Shown here: positions 1-7,200 of the stretch, piece by piece
Layout of the letters: each line of letters begins with the position of its first letter
Position numbering within the stretch: the stretch's first letter is position 1
Source: CAZSPT01 sp964608895
GTDB lineage: Bacteria > Patescibacteriota > Patescibacteriia > 2-01-FULL-39-33
Reading direction: 5' to 3'
NCBI GenBank assembly: GCA_964608895.1
Contig: CAZSPT010000005.1
Span: 1-30,395 of the forward strand
Length of the DNA stretch: 30,395 bases
Translations under genes and position numbers: made by a program
Notes under the pieces: generated by a model
Seen by the model: the letters and a program-made list of their open reading frames with translations, nothing else
Told to the model about the DNA's origin: nothing
Databases searched by the model: none

Positions 1-700
1 TGTCCGCCATCAAGGCGGCGGCGTCAGGAGAAAGGTTCGCCGGGTTGATTATCGCCGGGACAAATTTGACATTCCCGCCAAAGTGACTGAAATTGAATAT
101 GATCCGAATCGGAATGCTCGGTTGGTTTTGGCGGTTTACAGCGACGGCGAAAAACGCTATCACATTGCCCCGTCGGAGCTTAAGCCGGGTGATACAATTG
201 TCAGTTCAAAGAATAGAATTGAATTGAAGCCGGGCAATTGTCTTCCTTTGAAGATGATTCCGGCTGGAACTTTTGTTTTTAATGTTGAGCTGTTTCCGGG
301 AAAAGGCGGGCAATTGGCTCGAGGCGCCGGCAACTATATTCAGCTAATGGCTTCGGGAATTAACGGCAAATACGCCCAGTTAAAGTTGCCTTCCGGAGAA
401 GTTCGGTTGGTTTCCCAAGACTGCTTGGCGGTTGTTGGTTCGTCAAGCAATCCGGAGTTTAAGAATATCCGCTGGGGCAAAGCCGGCCGGATGAGGAAAA
501 AAGGCATCCGACCGACTGTCCGAGGAAAAGCAATGAATCCGGTTGACCATCCTCACGGCGGCGGCGAAGGCGGCAGTCCGATTGGCCTAAAAAATCCCAA
601 AACCCCCTGGGGTCGGCCGGCTTTGGGTGTTGCTACCAGAAAAAAAGGAAAAAAATCCGACCGTTTGATTTTAAAACAGCGAAAAACTAAAAAGAAATAA
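1..700 (+). CDS. rplB: 50S ribosomal protein L2, 5'-truncated by the window edge
   Basis: L2 is a primary 23S rRNA-binding protein close to the peptidyl-transferase centre. The reading frame is open from base 2, giving 232 visible residues that begin VRHQGGGVRRK, a stretch found roughly 40-45 residues into full-length L2, so only the N-terminus is missing. The C-terminal half carries the signature NPVDHPHGGGEG with the conserved histidine, then SPIGLKNPKTPWGRPALG and a lysine-rich tail. An internal ATG-initiated version would discard clearly conserved L2 sequence, so the gene is annotated as partial. It sits 8 bases before rpsS, in the usual S10 operon order. Identity is certain from motif and context. 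Confidence 0.98.
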   Translation, partial: VRHQGGGVRRKVRRVDYRRDKFDIPAKVTEIEYDPNRNARLVLAVYSDGEKRYHIAPSELKPGDTIVSSKNRIELKPGNCLPLKMIPAGTFVFNVELFPGKGGQLARGAGNYIQLMASGINGKYAQLKLPSGEVRLVSQDCLAVVGSSSNPEFKNIRWGKAGRMRKKGIRPTVRGKAMNPVDHPHGGGEGGSPIGLKNPKTPWGRPALGVATRKKGKKSDRLILKQRKTKKK

Positions 701-708
701 TTAAATAT

Positions 709-1029
709 ATGGCGAGAAGTTTAAAGAAAGGTCCTTATCTTGATGAGAAATTGATGAAAAAAATATCCAAGCTTAAAAAAGGCGACAAAACAGTTGTGAA
801 AATTTGGTCTCGGAATTGCACGATTACTCCGGAGATGGTGGGATTTACTTTTGGAGTTTATAATGGAAAGACGCATCTTCCGGTTTTAATTGAGGAAAAT
901 ATGGTTGGCCACAAGTTGGGAGAATTCGCGCCGACCCGAAAATTTGTTCGGCATGGCGGCAAGATTCAGAAGAGTTTGGAAACCGGTAGACAGCCTCAAG
1001 CAAGTCCGGCTAAACCAGCCAAGGAATAG
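709..1029 (+). CDS. rpsS: 30S ribosomal protein S19
   Basis: S19 binds the head of the small subunit beside S13. The 106-residue product starts MARSLKKGPYLDEKLMKKI, the family N-terminus, and contains GHKLGEFAPTRKFVRHGG, the conserved S19 core. The last dozen residues (RQPQASPAKPAKE) are a low-complexity extension beyond the usual end near residue 92. The start lies 8 bases after the rplB stop in A/T-rich sequence with no Shine-Dalgarno, which is the rule for this operon. Confidence 0.98.
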   Translation: MARSLKKGPYLDEKLMKKISKLKKGDKTVVKIWSRNCTITPEMVGFTFGVYNGKTHLPVLIEENMVGHKLGEFAPTRKFVRHGGKIQKSLETGRQPQASPAKPAKE

Positions 1030-1047
1030 TCAAAGTTAATATAAGTT

Positions 1048-1638
1048 ATGGAAATTAAAGCAAAAGCAAAATATATTAGAATTTCTCCGAAAAAGCTGCG
1101 GTTGCTGGCGGATTTGGTTAGAGGTCTGCCGGTTGACCAAGCTTTGACTGAATTGGAATTTTCCGGCAAGCTTACCCGGCGGCCGCTGACTAAATTAATT
1201 AATTCGGCGGTCAGCAACGCCCAGGAGAATTTTAAGCTTCAAAAAGACAATTTATATCTCAAAGAAATTAAAATAGACGATGGTCCGATTCTTCGTCGCT
1301 GGCGTCCAAGAGCTTTTGGTAGAGCGACAATGATTAGAAAAAGATCAAGCCACATTAGTTTGGTTTTAGACGAGAAAGTTCCGACTGTCCGTCCGGCCGA
1401 GCCCCGAAAATCTCCGACTAAACAAGTCAAGCTTGATAAAGATAAAAAAGAAGATGTTGTTAAGGTTGAAGATTTTGACGAGTTTAAAGATTTGGCCGGT
1501 CAGGATCAAGCCGTTGAAGCCCGGGAGATCAAACAGGAAGAGCAGGCAAGGGAAATTCAGGCCTCGGCTCAATCGCGAGCCAAAGGCAAAAAAGGATTTG
1601 TTAAGAAAATATTCAGCCGGCGGACTGGCGATAAATAA
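1048..1638 (+). CDS. rplV: 50S ribosomal protein L22 with long charged C-terminal extension
   Basis: L22 lines the peptide exit tunnel. Residues 1-112 form the normal domain: MEIKAKAKYIRISPKKLRLL at the N-terminus, SAVSNAQENF in the middle, and the tunnel hairpin plus the RKRSSHISLVL strand. From about residue 115 to 196 the protein continues into a charged, low-complexity tail (acidic VEDFDEFKDL, then Q/E/A-rich, then a basic KKGFVKKIFSRR end) that ordinary L22 of about 110 residues lacks. No frameshift is seen: the frame runs cleanly to a TAA 11 bases before rpsC. The tail is probably disordered and exposed on the ribosome surface; its role is unknown. Confidence 0.96.
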   Translation: MEIKAKAKYIRISPKKLRLLADLVRGLPVDQALTELEFSGKLTRRPLTKLINSAVSNAQENFKLQKDNLYLKEIKIDDGPILRRWRPRAFGRATMIRKRSSHISLVLDEKVPTVRPAEPRKSPTKQVKLDKDKKEDVVKVEDFDEFKDLAGQDQAVEAREIKQEEQAREIQASAQSRAKGKKGFVKKIFSRRTGDK

Positions 1639-1649
1639 TTTTTAATTAT

Positions 1650-2312
1650 ATGGGGCAAAAAGTCCATCCAAAATCTTTTCGGTTAAAAATAAACAAGGAC
1701 TGGGATTCCAAATGGTTTGCCGAGGCTGATTTTCCAGAATTGCTTAAGCAGGATGTTAAAATCAGGAGATATATCAGAGAAAAATTAAAAAACGCCAATA
1801 TCGCCGCTGTTAATATCAAACGATCTCCGAATAGCATTGAGATAAATATTAATTGCGCCAAACCGGGAATTATTATCGGTCGGGGCGGTCAAGGCGCCGA
1901 AGAATTAAAAAAGGAAATTCACAACAGATTTTTAAAAGACGCTTTCAGCCGGAGACGCAATATAAAGAATATTAAGATTGATATTTCTGAGGTTGATAAG
2001 CCGAATCAAAGCGCCCCGGTGATTATGCAGCAGGTTATTTCTGATTTAGAGAAGCGGATTCCTTTTCGGCGGGCAGTCAAGCAAGCGGTTAATCGGGTTG
2101 AACGAAGTGGCTGCCGGGGAGTTAAAATTGTTGTTTCCGGCCGGCTGAACGGAGCGGAAATCGCCCGAACTGAGACTTTTGGCTCCGGAAAGATTCCTCT
2201 TCACACTCTGCGGGCCGACATTGACTACAGCCGAGGGGCCGCCCAAACCGTTTACGGAAAAATCGGCGTCAAGGTCTGGATTTATCGTGGAGAAGTTTTT
2301 GACCGAAAATAA
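1650..2312 (+). CDS. rpsC: 30S ribosomal protein S3
   Basis: S3 forms part of the mRNA entry channel in the small-subunit head. The 220-residue product starts MGQKVHPKSFRLKINKDWDS. A KH domain follows with GIIIGRGGQGAEELKKEI around residues 70-90 (the GxxG loop is present), and the C-terminal domain has the typical GRLNGAEIARTE and the strand HTLRADIDYSRGAAQTVYG. Length and both domains are normal. The start is 11 bases after rplV, with no Shine-Dalgarno. Confidence 0.98.
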   Translation: MGQKVHPKSFRLKINKDWDSKWFAEADFPELLKQDVKIRRYIREKLKNANIAAVNIKRSPNSIEININCAKPGIIIGRGGQGAEELKKEIHNRFLKDAFSRRRNIKNIKIDISEVDKPNQSAPVIMQQVISDLEKRIPFRRAVKQAVNRVERSGCRGVKIVVSGRLNGAEIARTETFGSGKIPLHTLRADIDYSRGAAQTVYGKIGVKVWIYRGEVFDRK

Positions 2313-2343
2313 TTTAATAAATTAGTCTAAAATAATTTTTAAT

Positions 2344-2751
2344 ATGCTGGAACCGAAGAAAATGAAAAAAAGAAAACATCATCGGCCGAAAGTTTCCGGA
2401 ATTGCCGGAACGGCCAATGAGATTTCTTTTGGCCAATTTGGATTAAAAGCGGTTAGCGGCGGCTGGGTGAAGGGCCAGCAGATTGAAGCGGCCCGCCGGG
2501 TAATTTCAAGATTTATTAAACGAAATGGAAAGATTTGGATTCGGGTTTTCCCTCACCGGCCAATTACCAGCAAGGGCAGCCAGACCACTATGGGCGGCGG
2601 TAAGGGAGTGCCGGAATTCTATGTCACTGTGGTTAAGCCGGGTACGATTATTTTTGAAATGGACGGCGTTTCGGCTGATCAAGCTACGGAAGCTTTAAGG
2701 CTGGCCGGCTATAAGTTGCCGGTTAAAACAAAATTCGTTGCTAAAAGATAA
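2344..2751 (+). CDS. rplP: 50S ribosomal protein L16
   Basis: L16 organises the A-site region of the large subunit. The 135-residue product begins MLEPKKMKKRKHHRPKVSG and contains GQFGLKAVSGGWVKGQQIEA, IWIRVFPHRPITSKG and the glycine-rich TTMGGGKGVPEFYVTVVKPG, all family hallmarks. Normal length. The stop is 4 bases before the rpmC start. Confidence 0.98.
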   Translation: MLEPKKMKKRKHHRPKVSGIAGTANEISFGQFGLKAVSGGWVKGQQIEAARRVISRFIKRNGKIWIRVFPHRPITSKGSQTTMGGGKGVPEFYVTVVKPGTIIFEMDGVSADQATEALRLAGYKLPVKTKFVAKR

Positions 2752-2755
2752 TTTT

Positions 2756-2983
2756 ATGGAAATCAAAGAAATTAAAAATAAAACCCGACCGGAGCTTAAC
2801 CATCTTTTAAGCGAAGCCAGGAAAAAGTTTGACGATTTAAGGTTTAAAGCGGCTCAAAATCAGCTGAAAAATGTTAGTGAATTAAAGAAGGTTAAAAAAG
2901 ATATTGCTCGGATAATGACAGTTTTATCAAATCAGAAAAGTGATGGTCGTCCAGACGGTCAAGCGCCGGAAAATCAGCAATAA
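2756..2983 (+). CDS. rpmC: 50S ribosomal protein L29
   Basis: L29 lies at the exit-tunnel rim near the docking site of nascent-chain factors. ATG 2756 (MEIKEIKNKTRPELNHLL) is chosen over an upstream TTG at 2738, which would overlap rplP by 14 bases and add six residues foreign to the family. The 75-residue product has the two-helix pattern with KKFDDLRFKAAQNQLKN. The last 14 or so residues (GRPDGQAPENQQ) are a polar, probably disordered tail. Confidence 0.95.
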   Translation: MEIKEIKNKTRPELNHLLSEARKKFDDLRFKAAQNQLKNVSELKKVKKDIARIMTVLSNQKSDGRPDGQAPENQQ

Positions 2984-2994
2984 CAACAAAGATT

Positions 2995-3264
2995 ATGACT
3001 GCCAAAGATTCAAAAAAGGAAAAAATAATCAGAAAATTAAGAGGAACTGTTGTTTCCAATAAAATGGACAAGACAGCGGTTGTTAAGGTTGAACGTTCAA
3101 TGATTCACCCCCGCTATCGGAAAAGATATACTCGAACTAAAAAGTATCAGGCGGCTGATTCTAAAAACAGTTGCCAGATCGGTGATAAGGTTGAAATTGT
3201 TCAAAATCGTCCGTTAAGCAAGAATAAGAAGTGGCGGGTTGTTTATAATCAAAAACAGCAATAA
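2995..3264 (+). CDS. rpsQ: 30S ribosomal protein S17
   Basis: S17 is an OB-fold primary binder of 16S rRNA. The 89-residue sequence has RGTVVSNKMDKTAVVKVER, HPRYRKRYTRTKKYQAADS, and CQIGDKVEIVQNRPLSKNKK followed by WRVV, the full S17 signature. It has a short charged N-terminal lead (MTAKDSKKEKII). Its stop overlaps the rplN leader, with one base separating stop and the next ATG. Confidence 0.98.
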   Translation: MTAKDSKKEKIIRKLRGTVVSNKMDKTAVVKVERSMIHPRYRKRYTRTKKYQAADSKNSCQIGDKVEIVQNRPLSKNKKWRVVYNQKQQ

Positions 3265-3265
3265 T

Positions 3266-3637
3266 ATGGTTCAAGCAGAGTCAATTATCCAATCAGCCGA
3301 CAACTCCGGAGCTCGGAAATTGAAGATAATTAAAGTTATCGGCGGTTATCGGAAAAGATATGCCAGAATCGGTGATTTAGTTACTGCTTCGGTTAGGGAG
3401 GCTGCTCCGAACAGCGCTGTTAAAAAAGGCGATGTTGTTTCGGTAGTGATTGTTCGAACGAAAAAAGGCATCCGTCGGCCAGATGGCTCTTATATTCGGT
3501 TTGACGACAACGCCGGAGTAATTGTTGATCGTCAGAATAAGGAAATAAAAGGAACTAGAATTTTCGGGCCAATTCCCCGCGAGCTTCGGAATCTTGGCTA
3601 TCAGAAAATTATTAGTCTGGCTCCGGAAGTTCTCTAA
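3266..3637 (+). CDS. rplN: 50S ribosomal protein L14
   Basis: L14 sits at the subunit interface and contacts 16S helix 14. The start is ATG 3266 (MVQAESIIQSADNSGARKLK), one base after the rpsQ stop. The longer reading from TTG 3239 would only translate the end of rpsQ out of frame. The 123-residue length matches the family, and the end RELRNLGYQKIISLAPEVL is diagnostic. Confidence 0.98.
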   Translation: MVQAESIIQSADNSGARKLKIIKVIGGYRKRYARIGDLVTASVREAAPNSAVKKGDVVSVVIVRTKKGIRRPDGSYIRFDDNAGVIVDRQNKEIKGTRIFGPIPRELRNLGYQKIISLAPEVL

Positions 3638-3646
3638 GTAAAAGTT

Positions 3647-3973
3647 ATGAAATTTAAAAAAGGCGACAAAGTAAATATTTTATCAGGCAGGGACCGGGGA
3701 AAAACCGGCAAAATTTTGCAAGTTTTTCCAAAAACCGCTAAAGTAGTTGTTGAGGGTCTGAATCTTCGGCTCAAGCACCAGCGTCCCAAAAAGCAGGGAG
3801 AGAAAGGTCAGCGGATTCAGTTTCCGGCTCCGATTAATGTCTCCAATGTCGCTTTGATTTGTCCGAAATGCGGCCAAAAAACCAGAGTTGGCTTTGAAAT
3901 ATCCAAATCACAGGAGTCATTGACTAAATCAAAAAAGAGAATTTGTCGGAAATGCCGGGCGGCAATTGAATAA
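3647..3973 (+). CDS. rplX: 50S ribosomal protein L24
   Basis: L24 is an assembly-initiating 23S binder. The KOW motif is at the N-terminus (KKGDKVNILSGRDRGKTGKI), followed by VVVEGLNLRLKHQRPKK. The C-terminal part carries two CxxC pairs (CPKC at about residue 75 and CRKC at about residue 102), a probable zinc knuckle present in many bacterial L24 proteins. 108 residues, 9 bases after rplN. Confidence 0.98.
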   Translation: MKFKKGDKVNILSGRDRGKTGKILQVFPKTAKVVVEGLNLRLKHQRPKKQGEKGQRIQFPAPINVSNVALICPKCGQKTRVGFEISKSQESLTKSKKRICRKCRAAIE

Positions 3974-3982
3974 GTTAATTTT

Positions 3983-4525
3983 ATGAAATCAAGTTTATAC
4001 CAAAAATATCTTAAAGAAATTATTCCGGCTCTTCGGGAAAAGTTTGGTTATGGCAATAAATTGGCGGTTCCGAAAATTGAAAAAGTAACTGTTAACAGCG
4101 GTATTAATTCCCGAGAAGGCGAACAAAGTCGGATTCAGGCGGTGGAAGAGACTTTGGCTAAAATTACCGGCCAGCGGCCGGTAAAGACCAAAGCCCGGCA
4201 GGCGATTTCCGCTTTTAGAATTCGCCAAGGAATGATTGTTGGAATGAAGACGACTGTCCGGGGCCGGCGGATGTATGATTTTTTGGATAAATTAATCAAT
4301 GTTGTTTTGCCCCGAACCCGGGATTTTCGCGGATTATCGCCGAATCAAGTCGATCGCCAAGGCAATTTAACTATTGGAATTAAAGAGCATAATGTTTTTC
4401 CGGAAATTCAATCGGACGAAGTTGAAAAGCTTCATGGTTTGGAAATAACTGTTACGACCACCAGTAAAGATCGTCAAGAGGGTTTGGAGCTGCTTCGTCT
4501 GCTGGGATTTCCTTTTAAGAAATAA
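3983..4525 (+). CDS. rplE: 50S ribosomal protein L5
   Basis: L5 binds 5S rRNA in the central protuberance. The 180-residue product shows NKLAVPKIEKVTVNSGI, TGQRPVKTKARQAISAFRIR, the loop VLPRTRDFRGLSPNQVDRQG and IGIKEHNVFPEI, as expected for bacterial L5. Length is normal. It begins 9 bases after rplX, without a Shine-Dalgarno. Confidence 0.98.
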   Translation: MKSSLYQKYLKEIIPALREKFGYGNKLAVPKIEKVTVNSGINSREGEQSRIQAVEETLAKITGQRPVKTKARQAISAFRIRQGMIVGMKTTVRGRRMYDFLDKLINVVLPRTRDFRGLSPNQVDRQGNLTIGIKEHNVFPEIQSDEVEKLHGLEITVTTTSKDRQEGLELLRLLGFPFKK

Positions 4526-4534
4526 TTTTGAAAG

Positions 4535-4720
4535 ATGGCGACTAAAGCTCAAATAGCAAAATCAGCTAAAAAACCGAAATATTCCACCCGAAAAGTCAAT
4601 CGATGCTGGCGTTGCGGGCGGAAGCGCGGTTATATGAGGAAATTCAAGCTCTGCCGAATTTGTTTCCGAGAATTGGCTAATAATGGTCAAATTCCCGGAG
4701 TCGCTAAATCCAGCTGGTAA
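4535..4720 (+). CDS. rpsZ: 30S ribosomal protein S14, zinc-binding short type
   Basis: S14 completes the small-subunit head. At 61 residues it is the short type, with the zinc ribbon CWRCGRKRGYMRKFKLCRIC (two CxxC pairs) and the typical end PGVAKSSW. It has the usual position between rplE and rpsH. The short zinc form stands in for the long zinc-free S14, so this organism keeps a zinc-dependent paralogue set (see L33 at 19808). Confidence 0.97.
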   Translation: MATKAQIAKSAKKPKYSTRKVNRCWRCGRKRGYMRKFKLCRICFRELANNGQIPGVAKSSW

Positions 4721-4745
4721 AAATTAATTATTTGAAACATTAAAT

Positions 4746-5144
4746 ATGACCGACCAAATAGCCGACATGCTTACCAGAATTAGAAACGCCTCAAAAGTCA
4801 GGAAGGCCGAGGTTTTTATTCCTTTTTCCAAAATTAAGCTGGAAATCGTTAAGATTTTGAAGCGGGAGAAATTTATTGAAAATTTTCGGGAGATTAAGCC
4901 AGATTCTGAATATAAATTTGGCGGAATTGTGGTTGAATTGAAATATCAGGAAAGACAGCCGGCGATCAGCTCTTTGAAGAAGATTTCTAAGCCCGGTCGC
5001 AGAGTCTATGCCGGCCGGAAAGAGCTTCCGACAGTTTTGAACGGAGCCGGCATTGCGATTATTTCAACTCCGGCGGGGGTAATGACTGCCGGTCAGGCGA
5101 AGAAAAAAGATCTTGGCGGTGAAGTAATTTGCGAAATTTATTAA
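4746..5144 (+). CDS. rpsH: 30S ribosomal protein S8
   Basis: S8 binds the central domain of 16S rRNA. The 132-residue product begins MTDQIADMLTRIRNASKVRK and ends with GIAIISTPAGVMTAGQAKKK then GGEVICEIY, both classic S8 stretches. In many bacteria S8 represses the spc operon by binding the rplE leader; I see no obvious mimic of the S8 site here but could not fold the RNA. The stop is 3 bases before rplF. Confidence 0.98.
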   Translation: MTDQIADMLTRIRNASKVRKAEVFIPFSKIKLEIVKILKREKFIENFREIKPDSEYKFGGIVVELKYQERQPAISSLKKISKPGRRVYAGRKELPTVLNGAGIAIISTPAGVMTAGQAKKKDLGGEVICEIY

Positions 5145-5147
5145 AAT

Positions 5148-5696
5148 ATGAGTAGAATCGGCAAACAACCAATTAAAATTCCCGATCAAGTTGAAATAAC
5201 AACGGACGATTGTCAGGTTAAGGTTAAGGGTCCGAAAGGGGAGCTTAAAGAAATTTTTGATCCCCGGGTTATTTTTGAAATTTCTGATCAAGTCGTCGCG
5301 GTGAAAGTTAAAAATGATTCTGATCGGCGTCAGCGGGCTCTTTGGGGGCTGTCAGCCAGTTTAATAAAAAATATGATTATTGGAGTGACTGAAGGGTTTT
5401 TAAAGAAATTAGAGATTAACGGGATTGGTTTTGGAGCTAAGCTGGCCGACCGGAAATTGATTGTCAGTGCCGGTTATTCTAAGCCGGTGGAATTTAAAAT
5501 TCCCGAAGGCATTGAAGTAAATGTTGAAGGGAATGTCATTACCGTCAGTGGAATTGATAAGCAGCTGGTCGGCGAAACCGCCGCCCAAATTAGAAAGATT
5601 AGAAAACCCGAGCCCTATAAAGGTAAAGGAATTAAGTATTTCGGGGAACAGATTATCAGAAAAGCCGGCAAAACGGCTGCTACCAAGACTGAATAA
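5148..5696 (+). CDS. rplF: 50S ribosomal protein L6
   Basis: L6 lies near the GTPase-associated centre. The 182-residue product starts MSRIGKQPIKIPDQVEI, has VKGPKGELKEIF and, near the end, RKPEPYKGKGIKYFGEQIIR KAGK, which is the diagnostic C-terminal signature. Two L6 domains are intact. An overlapping reading in another frame (5521-5742) is a shadow of this gene. Confidence 0.98.
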   Translation: MSRIGKQPIKIPDQVEITTDDCQVKVKGPKGELKEIFDPRVIFEISDQVVAVKVKNDSDRRQRALWGLSASLIKNMIIGVTEGFLKKLEINGIGFGAKLADRKLIVSAGYSKPVEFKIPEGIEVNVEGNVITVSGIDKQLVGETAAQIRKIRKPEPYKGKGIKYFGEQIIRKAGKTAATKTE

Positions 5697-5704
5697 AATT
5701 TTTT

Positions 5705-6058
5705 ATGAACAAGCAGAAATCAGAAAATCAAAAAAAAGTTAATCGCCACCGGCGGGTTAGGGCGAAAATTTCCGGGACCGCGTCTCGGCCGCGGCTTTCA
5801 GTTTATCGAAGCCGGAACCGAATTTACGCTCAATTAATTGACGATCAGGTTGGAAAGACTCTAATTGGGTTAGCCGGTCCGGGCCCGGAGTCTAACCGGT
5901 CAAAAGTTGAAGCGGCTGAAATTTTGGGAAAAACTTTAGCTGAGCAGGCTTTGAATCAAGGAATAAAAGAGGCGATTTTTGATAAAGGCGGTTTTCGTTA
6001 CCACGGTCGGGTTAAAGCGGTTGCTGAAGCGGCTCGGCAAGCCGGTCTAAAAATTTAA
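5705..6058 (+). CDS. rplR: 50S ribosomal protein L18
   Basis: L18 binds 5S rRNA with L5. The 117-residue product has HRRVRAKISGTASRPRLSVY RS, NRIYAQLIDDQVGKTL and the C-terminal FDKGGFRYHGRVKAVAEAAR QAGLKI signature. It lies 8 bases after rplF and 9 before rpsE. Normal length. Confidence 0.98.
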   Translation: MNKQKSENQKKVNRHRRVRAKISGTASRPRLSVYRSRNRIYAQLIDDQVGKTLIGLAGPGPESNRSKVEAAEILGKTLAEQALNQGIKEAIFDKGGFRYHGRVKAVAEAARQAGLKI

Positions 6059-6067
6059 TTATTCAAT

Positions 6068-6670
6068 ATGGTGGATAAAAAAGCTCCGAAAAAGAAATTT
6101 AATAGGAAAACAGCCGGCGTCAGTCAGTCGGAATTTGAGCATCAAGTTCTTGATATCGCCCGAGTGACTCGGGTAATGGCCGGCGGCACCCGAATGCGTT
6201 TCCGGGCTTGTGTCGTGGTCGGCGACCGGAAAGGCCGAATCGGTTTAGGCCTGACCAAAGGCCAGGATGTTTCTTTGGCGATTCAAAAGTCGGTTAGACA
6301 GGCGGAAAAAAATATTGTTAAAATAAATTTGGTTGATGGAACAATTTCTCATGAAATTAGAGTTAAGTACCGGGCGGCAAAAGTTCTTTTAAAGCCGGCC
6401 CCCGAAGGAACCGGGATTATTTCCGGCGGTGTTGTTCGGACAATTCTGGAATTGGCTGGAATTAAGAATGCTGTCTCAAAAATTTTGGGAAGCAATAATA
6501 AAGTCAATAACGCTCGAGCGGTTTTTAAGGCTTTAACTTCCTTGAGGTCGGTTAAAGAAGATGCGCGCCGGGCTTCTCAAAAAAATGATGAAAAATCGGC
6601 GGCGGAACAGGAGAGCGGACAAGAGTTAAAAGAAGATTCAGCCGAAAAAAAGGAAAAGTCGTCAGAATAA
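6068..6670 (+). CDS. rpsE: 30S ribosomal protein S5 with acidic C-terminal tail
   Basis: S5 contributes to decoding accuracy and the mRNA channel. The double-stranded RNA-binding-like N domain (VLDIARVTRVMAGGTRMRF, GDRKGRIGLGLTKGQDV) and the C domain (GTGIISGGVVRTILELAGI, SNNKVNNARAVFKAL) are intact. After about residue 165 comes a 35-residue E/K/S-rich tail that standard S5 does not have. Only 42 bases separate it from rplO, so rpmD (L30), normally here, is absent, as is general in CPR bacteria. Confidence 0.98.
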   Translation: MVDKKAPKKKFNRKTAGVSQSEFEHQVLDIARVTRVMAGGTRMRFRACVVVGDRKGRIGLGLTKGQDVSLAIQKSVRQAEKNIVKINLVDGTISHEIRVKYRAAKVLLKPAPEGTGIISGGVVRTILELAGIKNAVSKILGSNNKVNNARAVFKALTSLRSVKEDARRASQKNDEKSAAEQESGQELKEDSAEKKEKSSE

Positions 6671-6712
6671 ATCGGTTTTCTGAAAATTAAATAATCGTTT
6701 AATAATCAAATA

Positions 6713-7168
6713 ATGCTTAATTTGTCAAATATTAAATCAAATCTCGGCGCTTCCAAAAGGAAGAAGCGCGTTGGCCGGGGCNNNNNNNNNNGTAAGCGCG
6801 GCACTTATTCCGGCCGGGGCATCAAAGGCCAGCGAGCCCGAAGCGGTGGCAAGCGCGGCCTGGGACTGCTTGGTTTCAAGCAGACTTTGAGAAGGATTCC
6901 AAAGACGCGGGGTTTTAAAAATTCCCGGCTAAAGTTTGCTCCGGTAAATTTTCGAGATTTGGAAAAATATTTTCAGGACGGAGAAAAGATTACTCCAGAG
7001 AAGATGATTAAAGTTGGCTTGGTTTCAGATTTTAAGACTCCGGTTAAAATTCTTGCTTCCGGCAAGTTGACTAAGAAATTTACTGTTGTAGCCGACCATT
7101 TTTCCAAAGCGGCTCAAGAAGGAATCGCCCGAGCCGGTGGCCGGCCGATTGTCAGAGAAGAAGATTAA
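6713..7168 (+). CDS. rplO: 50S ribosomal protein L15, interrupted by an assembly gap
   Basis: L15 is a late-assembly 23S binder. The N-terminus MLNLSNIKSNLGASKRKKRV GRG is followed by the ten-N run and then KRGTYSGRGIKGQRARSGG, i.e. the gap falls in the glycine-rich loop that defines L15. The frame is the same on both sides when ten N are counted, so the true gap is 1 modulo 3. A single missing base would give GRG-G-KRG, which fits the family well, but this is an inference. The C-terminal part (GVSDFKTPVKILASGKLTKK-like region and GGRPIV) is normal. It is followed 32 bases later by secY. Confidence 0.95.
   Translation: MLNLSNIKSNLGASKRKKRVGRGXXXXKRGTYSGRGIKGQRARSGGKRGLGLLGFKQTLRRIPKTRGFKNSRLKFAPVNFRDLEKYFQDGEKITPEKMIKVGLVSDFKTPVKILASGKLTKKFTVVADHFSKAAQEGIARAGGRPIVREED
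6782..6791. other. Assembly gap (10 N) inside rplO
   Basis: Ten N in a row interrupt the glycine-rich loop of rplO. Identical ten-N runs occur at 10619 and 20249, so this is a fixed-length scaffold placeholder. The frames on the two sides imply a real length of 1 modulo 3 rather than a true ten-base unknown. Confidence 0.97.
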
Positions 7169-7200
7169 ATTAAGAGAAAAAGATTAAACAAATATCAGCT

